Shown piece after piece: positions 41,941 through 49,177 of a DNA stretch of 63,751 nt. The position numbers and the translations under genes were made by a program. Location of the stretch: positions 1-63,751 of the forward strand of contig NZ_PVLQ01000040.1 in assembly GCF_002980595.1 (NCBI RefSeq). Direction: 5' to 3'. The stretch comes from Malikia granosa (lineage in GTDB: Bacteria; Pseudomonadota; Gammaproteobacteria; Burkholderiales; Burkholderiaceae_C). The notes under the pieces are model-generated. The model saw only the letters and a program-made list of their open reading frames with translations. It was not told the origin of the DNA and did not search any database. The first letter of the stretch is position 1. Each line of letters starts with the position of its first letter.

Positions 41941-42795
41941 ATGCAAGGTGTGGACCATTACGAGAACTTCCCCGTCGCCTCCTGGCTCTGCCCGGCCCGG
42001 CTGCGCCCGACCGTCACGGCGCTCTACCACTACGCGCGCACGGCCGACGACATCGCCGACGAAGGCGCTGCGAGTGCGGACCAGCGCCTGGCCGAGCTGG
42101 CAGCCTACCGGGCCGAACTCGAGCGAGCGCTGGCGGGCCAGCCCCCGGCGGATCCGCGCTGGTCTGGCCAGTTCGCGGCGCTCGCGCGCGCGATCGCGGC
42201 GCAGCGGCTGCCGGCAAAGCCGCTGCACGAGCTGCTCGACGCCTTCGAGCAGGATGTGCGCTACACCGCGGCCAACACCCGCTATGCCGACTGCGCCGCC
42301 CTGCTCGACTACTGCAGCCGCTCGGCCGATCCGGTCGGGCGCTTGCTGCTGCACCTGTACGGCGTGCAGGACGCACCATCGTTGCGCCAGAGCGATGCGA
42401 TCTGCAGCGCGCTGCAGCTGATCAACTTCTGGCAGGACCTCGGGCTAGACCTGCAGCGCGGCCGCCATTATCTGCCGCTGGATCGGCTGGCCCGCCATGG
42501 CGTCGACGAGGCCGCCCTGCTCCAAGCAGATCCTGGCCCACAACAGGAGGCTGCGGCGCGCGCGCTGCTGGCCGAGCTGACGCAGCAGGCGCGCGCGCTG
42601 ATGCAGGCGGGCGCCCCGCTGGCGATCCGCCTGCCCGGACGGCTGGGCTGGGAGTTGCGGCTGGTGGTGCAAGGCGGCCTGCTGATCCTGGACAAGATCG
42701 AGCGGCTGCAGCACCGGACCTGGCGGCATCGTCCCAAGCTCGGCGCGGCCGACCTGCCGCGGCTGCTGTGGCGGGCCCTGCGCATGAGGGCTTGA
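41941..42795 (+). CDS. hpnC: Squalene synthase HpnC (presqualene diphosphate to hydroxysqualene)
   Basis: A 284-aa member of the squalene/phytoene synthase family. The first aspartate-rich motif YARTADDIADEG is near residue 32-43, and the second is CSALQLINFWQDLGLDLQRGRHYLP. In the three-gene bacterial route HpnD makes presqualene diphosphate, HpnC converts it to hydroxysqualene and HpnE reduces it to squalene. The gene order hpnC-hpnD-hpnE is intact here. The start ATG lies about 100 bp from the divergent tRNA-Leu. Confidence 0.92.
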   Translation: MQGVDHYENFPVASWLCPARLRPTVTALYHYARTADDIADEGAASADQRLAELAAYRAELERALAGQPPADPRWSGQFAALARAIAAQRLPAKPLHELLDAFEQDVRYTAANTRYADCAALLDYCSRSADPVGRLLLHLYGVQDAPSLRQSDAICSALQLINFWQDLGLDLQRGRHYLPLDRLARHGVDEAALLQADPGPQQEAAARALLAELTQQARALMQAGAPLAIRLPGRLGWELRLVVQGGLLILDKIERLQHRTWRHRPKLGAADLPRLLWRALRMRA

Positions 42796-42862
42796 CCGAT
42801 GGCTGAGGCTGGCTCCCGAGCCAGGCCTTTACACTCGGGTTCCCATCTGACGCCATGACACC

Positions 42863-43720
42863 GTGACGCCGCAAGAATACGCCCAGCAAAAAGCTGCCGC
42901 CTCGGGCAGCAGCTTCTATTACGCCTTCCTGTTCCTGCCGCCCGAGCGGCGCGCCGCCATCACGGCCTTCTACGCCTACTGCCGCGAGATCGACGACGTG
43001 GTCGACGAGGTCTCCGACCCCGGCGTCGCGCAGTCCAAGCTCGACTGGTGGCGCGGCGAGGTCAGGAACGCCTTTGCCGGCCAGGCCAGCCACCCGGCGC
43101 TGCAGGCTCTGCTGCCGCATGCGGGCAGCTTCGGCATCGAGGCGCGCCAGCTGCTGCAGGTGATCGAGGGCTGCGAGATGGACCTGACCCAGACCCGCTA
43201 CCTCGACTTCGCCAACCTGCAGCAGTACTGCCACCTGGTCGCCGGCGTGGTCGGCGAAGTCGCCGCAGGCATCTTCGGCCAGACCGACCCGCGCACCACC
43301 GACTACGCGCACAAGCTGGGACTGGCGCTGCAGCTGACCAACATCATCCGCGATGTCGGCGAGGACGCGGTGCGCGGCCGGGTCTACCTACCGATCGAGG
43401 ACCTGCAGCGCTTCGACGTCAAGGCGCATGAGCTGATCAAGCGCGGCACGACCTCGGACGAGAGCTTCCCGCAGCGCTTCGAGGCGCTGATGCGCTTCCA
43501 GATCGAGCGCGCCCTGCAGACCTACGACGAGGCGCTGGCCCTACTGCCGGCACAGGACCGCCAGGCCCAGAAACCCGGCCTGATGATGGCCAGCATCTAC
43601 CGCACCCTGCTGCACGAGATCGCGCGCGAGCCGCAGCTGGTGCTGACCCGGCGCGTGAGCCTGACGCCGCTGCGCAAGCTCTGGCTGGCCTGGAAGGTGC
43701 AGGCGCTGGGCCGGCTGTGA
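42863..43720 (+). CDS. hpnD: Presqualene diphosphate synthase HpnD
   Basis: A 285-aa prenyl synthase condensing two farnesyl diphosphates. It has both Asp-rich motifs: AFYAYCREIDDVVDEVSD and LALQLTNIIRDVGEDAVRGRVYLP, plus SSFYYAFLFLPPERRAAI near the N-terminus. The GTG start is used; there is no ATG in frame. The stop overlaps the hpnE start (GTGA), so both are translationally coupled. Confidence 0.94.
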   Translation: MTPQEYAQQKAAASGSSFYYAFLFLPPERRAAITAFYAYCREIDDVVDEVSDPGVAQSKLDWWRGEVRNAFAGQASHPALQALLPHAGSFGIEARQLLQVIEGCEMDLTQTRYLDFANLQQYCHLVAGVVGEVAAGIFGQTDPRTTDYAHKLGLALQLTNIIRDVGEDAVRGRVYLPIEDLQRFDVKAHELIKRGTTSDESFPQRFEALMRFQIERALQTYDEALALLPAQDRQAQKPGLMMASIYRTLLHEIAREPQLVLTRRVSLTPLRKLWLAWKVQALGRL

Positions 43721-45174
43721 ACCAGCAGCAGCCGATCGGCCTGGCAGGCGACAACAAACGCCGGCTGGCCGTGGTCGGCGGCGGCTGGGCCGGACTGGCC
43801 GCCGCCGTGCGCACGACCGAGCTGGGCTGGCAGGTCGAGGTCTTCGAGGCAGCACGCCAATGGGGCGGCCGCGCCCGCGCCTTGGCGGCCCATGCCGGCA
43901 GCGACCCAGCCGGGATGGCAACACTCGACAACGGCCAGCATATCCTGATCGGTGGCTACAGCGCGACCCTGGGCCTGCTGCAGCAGCTCGGCGTCGAGCT
44001 CGAGTCCGCCCTGCTGCAGCTCCCGCTCGACCTGCGCTACGCCGACGGCTCCGGGCTGGCGGTGCCAGCCTGGGCCGCGCGCTGGCCGCCACCGCTGGAC
44101 CTGCTGGCGGCCATCCTGGGCGCGCGCGGCTGGGACTGGCGCGACCGCTTCGCGCTGCTGCGGACCAGCTTGCGCTGGCGGGCGAACGGGTTTACCTGCG
44201 CGGCGGACCTGAGCGTGGCCGGACTGTGCGCCGGACTGCCGCCGCGCGTGATCGACGAACTGATCGAGCCGCTCTGCCTGTCGGCGCTCAACACCCCGCT
44301 GGCGCAAGCGAGCGCGGCGGTGCTGCTGCGCGTGCTGCAAGATGCGCTGTTCGGCGCCGGCTTTGGCCGCTGGCGCGGCGCCGACCTGCTGCTGCCGCGC
44401 GTCGGCCTGGATGAACTGCTGCCGGGACCGGCGCTGCGCTGGCTGGCTGGCCGTGGCGCGCGGCTGCATGCCGGCCGGCGCGTGACGGCGCTGCAACGCC
44501 AGCCCGAGGGCTGGCGCATCGAGGCGCAGGACTACGACGCGGTGCTGCTGGCCTGCCCGCCGCGCGAGGCCGCCAGGCTGGTGCGTAGCGCGGGCCTTGG
44601 CGAGATGAGCAATCCGAACGGCAGCAGCGAATCGAACGGCTTGGGCAGCGGGCTGGCAGACCAGGCCAGCAGGCACTGGATCGCACGGGCCGAAGCGCTG
44701 GACTACGAAGCGATCGCCACGGTCTATGCACAAGCCCAGCGGGCGGACGGCAGCCCGGCCGGACTGCCGCACGGCGCGGCCATGGTCGCGCTGCGCAGCT
44801 CGCGCGAGGCGCCGGCGCAGTTCGCCTTCGACCGCGGTCGGCTCGGCGGACCGGCCGGCCTGCTGGCCTTCGTGGTCAGCGCCAGCCGGGGCGAGCGGGC
44901 CGAGATCGAGCGCCAGGTGCTGGCACAGGCGCGCGAGCAGCTCGGGCTGAACCGCCTGCAAGCGCTGCGCACGGTGGTCGAGAAGCGCGCGACCTTTGCC
45001 TGCACGCCAGGACTGCAGCGGCCCGGGGCCGAGATCGCGCCCGGGCTGTGGGCGGCCGGCGACTATGTGGCCGGCCCCTACCCCGCCACGCTCGAAGGCG
45101 CGGTGCGCAGCGGCCAGCAGGCGGCCGAAGGGCTGCAAGCCGGTTGCTGGCCGGCTGCGGGCTCAGGCCGCTGA
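43717..45174 (+). CDS. hpnE: Hydroxysqualene dehydroxylase HpnE
   Basis: A 485-aa FAD-dependent amine-oxidase-fold protein that converts hydroxysqualene to squalene. The FAD-binding motif is VVGGGWAGLAAAV near residue 19, followed by VFEAARQWGGRA, LDNGQHILIGGY, and the C-terminal FAD motif WAAGDYVAGPYPATLEGAVRSGQQAA. A GTG start overlaps the hpnD stop. Its 3' end overlaps the convergent NYN gene by 12 bp. Squalene-hopene cyclase is not in the window, so the product may be squalene, or hopanoids if shc lies elsewhere. Confidence 0.94.
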   Translation: MNQQQPIGLAGDNKRRLAVVGGGWAGLAAAVRTTELGWQVEVFEAARQWGGRARALAAHAGSDPAGMATLDNGQHILIGGYSATLGLLQQLGVELESALLQLPLDLRYADGSGLAVPAWAARWPPPLDLLAAILGARGWDWRDRFALLRTSLRWRANGFTCAADLSVAGLCAGLPPRVIDELIEPLCLSALNTPLAQASAAVLLRVLQDALFGAGFGRWRGADLLLPRVGLDELLPGPALRWLAGRGARLHAGRRVTALQRQPEGWRIEAQDYDAVLLACPPREAARLVRSAGLGEMSNPNGSSESNGLGSGLADQASRHWIARAEALDYEAIATVYAQAQRADGSPAGLPHGAAMVALRSSREAPAQFAFDRGRLGGPAGLLAFVVSASRGERAEIERQVLAQAREQLGLNRLQALRTVVEKRATFACTPGLQRPGAEIAPGLWAAGDYVAGPYPATLEGAVRSGQQAAEGLQAGCWPAAGSGR

Positions 45175-46776
45175 CGAGCCGCCGCTGGTCTTGCGGGCCC
45201 GGCGCGGCCGGGCGGTCTTGGCAGGCACGGCAGCAGGCTCGGCCGGCTGGGCTTCGGCCGGTTCCGGCGCAGGCTCGGGCAACACGGACGATTCGGCTGC
45301 TGCCGCGCTGGCTGCAGCAGGCTCGGCGGGCTTCGCAGCGACTGCGGGCTTGGTCACGGTCTTGGCAGTGGTCTTGCGCGGCGCGCGGGCGCGGCGCGGG
45401 GCGGCGGCCTGCTCGGGTGCCGATGCAGCGGCTGACACAGGCGCCAGAGCCTGCTCCGGCACGACCTCGGCTTGCGCCTTAGCCTCAGGCACTTCAGGCG
45501 CCTCGACCGCATCGACTACCCCGGTCAGCTCGACCTGCTCGGGCAAGTCGACCACTGCGGGCGCGGCTTGCGGCTGCGACCTCGGCGCCCGCGGGCGGAA
45601 ATAGCTCGGCCGCTCGAGTTCGGCATCGACTTCGGGTTCTGCCTCAGGCTCGGCCCTGGCTGCGGCTTCGGGCGGCAACGGCAGGTCACGCGCCTGCCTG
45701 GCCGGGCGGGCCTTGGCCTGGGCTGGCTGGTCCGGCTCGCCGTCCCGGGCCTGCTGATCCTGATGCACGGACTCGGCGGGTGCGACCACTGCCGGCTCGA
45801 CATCGGCCTCGACCTGTGCGGGCTTGCGCCCCGAACGACCACGTCGCCGAGCTTCCTTGCCCTCGCGGCCGTCGCTGGCGGAGTCGCTGCTGGCCGCCGC
45901 AGTCGGGCGGACCTGGCCGGCGGCGCTCTCGGCCTCGGATTCGGCCGGCAGCGCGGCACTGCTGCGGAACACATAGGCGCCCGACTTCTCGTCGCGGCCG
46001 AACTCGAGCAGGCCGCGCGCCTGCGCTTCCTCGAGCAGGTTGCCGAAGGTCTTGAAGCCGTAGTAGCTCTCGCTGAAGTCGGGCTTGCGGCGCTTGATCG
46101 CCTCCTTGAGCACCGAGGCCCAGATCTTGCCGCTGTCGCCGCGCTCGGACACCAGCGCATCGAAGGTCTCGACCGCGATCTCGATCGCCTGGCTGCGGCG
46201 CTTGTCCAGCGTCTCGCGGCGCTGGCGCTCCTCCTCAGGCGAGCGGCGCGGCGCGGCGGGCGCATCCGCCGGCTGACGCCTGGCCAGCGCGCGCTGGCTC
46301 TCGCGCACCAGGTCGTCGTAGAAGATGAACTCGTCGCAGTTGGCGATCAACAGGTCAGAGGTCGACTGCTTGACGCCGACGCCGATCACCTTCTTGGCAT
46401 TCTCGCGCAGCTTGGAGACCAGCGGCGAGAAGTCCGAGTCGCCGCTGATGATGACGAAGGTGTTGACATGCGACTTGGTGTAGCAGAGGTCGAGCGCATC
46501 GACCACCAGCCGGATGTCGGCCGAGTTCTTGCCCGACTGGCGCACATGCGGGATCTCGATCAGTTCGAAATTGGCCTCGTGCATGGTGGCCTTGAAGCCC
46601 TTGTAGCGCTCCCAGTCGCAATAGGCCTTCTTGACCACGATGCTGCCCTTGAGCAGCAGGCGCTCGAGGATGCGCTTGATGTCGAACTTCTCGTAATTGG
46701 CATCGCGCACGCCGAGCGCGACGTTCTCGAAGTCGCAGAACAATGCCATGCTGACTTGATCGGGGGGATTGGCCAT
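45163..46776 (-). CDS. NYN/LabA-like ribonuclease-fold protein with OST-HTH domain
   Basis: A 537-aa protein. The N-terminal NYN domain (PIN-like) has acidic residues in ALFCDFENVALG (D15), SADIRLVVDAL and FVIISGDSDFSPLV. An OST-HTH/LOTUS domain follows (about residues 205-275, GDSGKIWASVLKEAIKRRKP then FSESYYGFKTFGNLLEEAQ). The last 260 residues are a disordered Ala/Pro/Glu/Arg-rich tail with basic KTTAKTVTKPA and RPRRARKT patches, as in RNase E-like scaffolds. The combination suggests RNA cleavage or binding. It is 77 bp downstream of a transglutaminase gene. Confidence 0.9.
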   Translation of the reverse strand: MANPPDQVSMALFCDFENVALGVRDANYEKFDIKRILERLLLKGSIVVKKAYCDWERYKGFKATMHEANFELIEIPHVRQSGKNSADIRLVVDALDLCYTKSHVNTFVIISGDSDFSPLVSKLRENAKKVIGVGVKQSTSDLLIANCDEFIFYDDLVRESQRALARRQPADAPAAPRRSPEEERQRRETLDKRRSQAIEIAVETFDALVSERGDSGKIWASVLKEAIKRRKPDFSESYYGFKTFGNLLEEAQARGLLEFGRDEKSGAYVFRSSAALPAESEAESAAGQVRPTAAASSDSASDGREGKEARRRGRSGRKPAQVEADVEPAVVAPAESVHQDQQARDGEPDQPAQAKARPARQARDLPLPPEAAARAEPEAEPEVDAELERPSYFRPRAPRSQPQAAPAVVDLPEQVELTGVVDAVEAPEVPEAKAQAEVVPEQALAPVSAAASAPEQAAAPRRARAPRKTTAKTVTKPAVAAKPAEPAAASAAAAESSVLPEPAPEPAEAQPAEPAAVPAKTARPRRARKTSGGSSAA

Positions 46777-46853
46777 GAATGCTCCAGAGGAGGTTGATGG
46801 GGAACCGTCGCGAAAACCAGGCGCAACAGGTCGAAAAAAGCCGGGCTTGGTGC

Positions 46854-47717
46854 TCAGGCGGCGGTCGAGATGGCCCAGGGCCGGCGCACCGGCAGCTCGA
46901 AGCCAGGCAGCGTGCCGGCCTCGGCGCGGATCTCGATCAGGGGGGCTGCCGACTGGAAGGCACCGAAGATGGTGGCAAACGATACATCGGCCGCATCGCG
47001 CCCGGTACCGATGCGGATGAAGCCCATCGGAATCGCCGTGCCCGACGGATCGAAGATATACCAGCGCTGGCCCAGATAGACCTCGACATAGGCGTGGAAA
47101 TCCTGCGGCCCGAGCGCCGGGTCGGCACCATAGTCGATGCCGGTGGCAAAGCGCGCCGGAATGTTGAGCGCGCGGCACAGCGCGATGAACAGATGGGCGA
47201 AGTCGCGGCAGACCCCCGCGCGGTCGCGCAGCGTGTCGAGCGCCGAGGTCGCGGAGTTGCTGCTGTTGGACTTGAAGCTGACCTGCTGGCCGACCCAGTC
47301 GAGCACCGCCTGCACCCGGCTGTAGCCGCGCGGCAGTTGGCCGAACAGCTCCATCACCAGCGGCCCCAGGCAGTCCGACTGGCAGTAGCGGCTGGGATAG
47401 AGATAGGGCAGCACGGCCGGCGGCAGCTGCGCGATCGGCACCTCGGCGACATCCTGCGGCCGCTCGATGTGGTGGCGCAGGTCGACCGTGCAGCGGTAGT
47501 CGAGCTCGAGCCGACCGGGCGGCGCAGTCAGGCGCAGCATGCGATTGTGGAGCGTCGGATCGAAGCTCTCGACGCTGAAGACGAAGGGCTTGATGTCGAG
47601 CTGCTCCCAGACCACGCTCTGCTGCGCGGTGCGGGCCGCCTGGAGATTGAAGATGAAGTCGGCCCCCTGGGGACCGATGTCGTAACTCAGACCGATGCGG
47701 GCATGTATGCGAACCAT
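46854..47717 (-). CDS. Transglutaminase-like cysteine protease family protein
   Basis: A 287-aa protein with an N-terminal bacterial transglutaminase-associated beta domain and a catalytic core with C170 (RAGVCRDFAHLFIALCRAL), H208 (QDFHAYVEVYL) and D223 (YIFDPSGTAIP). There is no signal peptide. Such proteins often act as peptidases or amidases and are common in Burkholderiales next to alpha-E/circularly-permuted ATP-grasp genes, which are absent here. It is followed by the NYN gene in the same direction. Confidence 0.9.
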   Translation of the reverse strand: MVRIHARIGLSYDIGPQGADFIFNLQAARTAQQSVVWEQLDIKPFVFSVESFDPTLHNRMLRLTAPPGRLELDYRCTVDLRHHIERPQDVAEVPIAQLPPAVLPYLYPSRYCQSDCLGPLVMELFGQLPRGYSRVQAVLDWVGQQVSFKSNSSNSATSALDTLRDRAGVCRDFAHLFIALCRALNIPARFATGIDYGADPALGPQDFHAYVEVYLGQRWYIFDPSGTAIPMGFIRIGTGRDAADVSFATIFGAFQSAAPLIEIRAEAGTLPGFELPVRRPWAISTAA

Positions 47718-48120
47718 GTCAGCATTAGCTCATGAAATCCGGGTCGATCGAAGGCCGACACGGAAATTCTCGGCCCATGATGACAGGCCGATGAAGGCTG
47801 GAGCGCAACAAGCAGATAATTTTCCAGCACGAATTCCGGATCGGTAGTAGAATACAGGGATCGCTGTGACTTGCTTACCTTTGCAGCGATTGTTGTCTGA
47901 CATGGTCTGCGGTTCATTTTATGCCGCCACCTCAGCTCCCTAGCGACGTTCTCGGTCTCATGGGTTGTCACACTCCCCCCCTTTGCGGCGAGCCTAACTG
48001 CTGGTCACTCCTTGTCGAGGACCAGCCACCCCAAGACCCAGGTCGCTAGGAGCCGCCCCGATACCGGCGCTCGTCTCGACAGCTTTATATTGCAGCCGGC
48101 CATGGATATGGCCTTGATTG
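47718..48120 (+). promoter_or_regulatory. 400-bp intergenic region with probable structured leader of the infA-RRM set
   Basis: No protein gene is supported in this 403-bp gap. A TAGAAT at 47848-47853 could be a -10 for the rightward genes, which would leave a leader of about 260 nt. The leader contains a long interrupted hairpin at 48001-48025 (CTGGTC-A-CTC pairing with GAG-GACCAG). The following start codon lacks a visible SD. A long, structured, SD-poor leader before infA and an RRM gene is reminiscent of cold-shock mRNA leaders. This is inference. Confidence 0.4.
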
Positions 48121-48354
48121 ATGACCACCACACTAGAAAAAACATTTTCGGTGGGCAAGTTCCTTGTCTCCCCCTTTACCCATTCCACCGAGTCCGGCGA
48201 CTTTGCCGCCTCGTTGTCGATTCGCAGCGGCCGCGGCAGCGGCACGCTCGACCGCGTGTTCCGCTTCGTGCCCCGGTTCAACAACCGCGACGACGCGCTG
48301 CAATACGCCATGAACCAGTACCCGGCCCTGCTGCCTGCGCAGCTCGCGGCCTGA
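48121..48354 (+). CDS. Conserved hypothetical protein upstream of infA, 77 aa
   Basis: A small soluble protein (MTTTLEKTFSVGKFLVSPFT, SGDFAASLSIRSGRGSGTLDRVFRFVPRF, then ALQYAMNQYPALL). The SGxFAASxSIRSGRGSxTxDRVxRFxP pattern is one I associate with small Burkholderiales proteins of unknown function that accompany cold-shock genes. It is 42 bp upstream of infA and likely shares its transcript. No SD is seen, so regulation through the leader is possible. Confidence 0.65.
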   Translation: MTTTLEKTFSVGKFLVSPFTHSTESGDFAASLSIRSGRGSGTLDRVFRFVPRFNNRDDALQYAMNQYPALLPAQLAA

Positions 48355-48396
48355 AGATCCTGACATCCTCATCCATACCGCTACAAGGAGCCCCTC

Positions 48397-48663
48397 ATGT
48401 CGAAGGAAGACCTGATCGAAATGCAAGGCAAGGTAGACGAAGTGCTGCCTGATTCCCGTTTCCGCGTGACCCTGGACAACGGTCACACCTTGATCGCCTA
48501 CTCGGGCGGCAAGATGCGCAAGAACCACATCCGCATCCTGGCCGGCGACAAGGTGACGCTCGAACTGTCTCCCTACGACCTGAACAAGGGCCGCATCACC
48601 TTCCGCCATCTGGAGCCCCGCTCCGGTGGTGCCGCGGCACCGGCGCGACGCAAGTTCCGCTGA
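48397..48663 (+). CDS. infA: Translation initiation factor IF-1 (second-copy type)
   Basis: An 88-aa S1/OB-fold protein ([63 protein letters not shown]). It is full length with a basic C-terminal extension (PARRKFR). AAGGAG precedes the ATG. Burkholderiales usually keep one infA in the ribosomal-protein operon and a second copy near RNA chaperone genes. This one lies 62 bp before an RRM protein, so it is probably the stress or cold-linked copy. Confidence 0.95.
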   Translation: MSKEDLIEMQGKVDEVLPDSRFRVTLDNGHTLIAYSGGKMRKNHIRILAGDKVTLELSPYDLNKGRITFRHLEPRSGGAAAPARRKFR

Positions 48664-48724
48664 CCCGTCCACCCCTCTTACCCGGCGCGCCCTGCAGCTT
48701 TTGCACGCGCCTCACTGGAACCAT

Positions 48725-49075
48725 ATGAACAACAAACTCTTCGTCGGCAACCTGCCCTACACCGTCAACGATGGCGACCTGCAGCAAAACTTCTCCGAGT
48801 ACGGCAACGTCGTTTCGGCCAAGGTCATGACCGACCGCGAAACCGGCCGCTCGAAGGGCTTCGGCTTCATCGAGATGGGCACCGACGAGGAAGCGCAAGC
48901 GGCCATCGAGGCGCTCAACGGCATGTCGGTCAATGGCCGCGCCATCACCGTCAACGTCGCACGTCCGAAGGAAGACCGTCCGGGCGGCTTCGGCGGCGGC
49001 GCACGTCGCAGCGGCGGCGGCTTTGGTGGCGGCAATGGCGGCTACGGTGGTGGCAATGGCGGCGGCCGTTACTGA
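48725..49075 (+). CDS. Glycine-rich RRM RNA-binding protein
   Basis: A 116-aa protein with one RRM (RNP2 KLFVGNLPY at residues 4-12; RNP1 SKGFGFIEM near 47-55) and a Gly-rich tail (GGFGGGARRSGGGFGGGNGG). This is the same architecture as cyanobacterial and plant cold-induced glycine-rich RNA-binding proteins. It likely melts or anneals RNA at low temperature. It follows infA and is closed by a strong terminator. Confidence 0.93.
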   Translation: MNNKLFVGNLPYTVNDGDLQQNFSEYGNVVSAKVMTDRETGRSKGFGFIEMGTDEEAQAAIEALNGMSVNGRAITVNVARPKEDRPGGFGGGARRSGGGFGGGNGGYGGGNGGGRY

Positions 49076-49147
49076 TCGACCGATCAGCGCACAGCCGGCA
49101 GAGCCGGCCTGCCAATGAACGACTCGCCCAAGGGCGAGTCGAAAAAC

Positions 49148-49177
49148 AAGGACCTCGGGCAACCCAGGTCCTTTTTT
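49148..49177. terminator. Bidirectional terminator between the RRM gene and mgtA
   Basis: The 8-bp stem AAGGACCT/AGGTCCTT is followed by a T6 run on the plus strand and by TTGTTTTT on the minus strand, so it can serve the two convergent genes. A second perfect hairpin (CGACTCGCCC and its complement, 49120-49141) lies just before it. Confidence 0.85.

Noticed and set aside
41941-45174. Complete hopanoid pathway
   Set aside because: Only squalene-forming genes hpnCDE are present; squalene-hopene cyclase and hopanoid-modifying genes are not in the window.
48012-48452. 146-codon frame overlapping the leader and start of the infA set
   Set aside because: It overlaps two supported genes in another frame and shows no domain.
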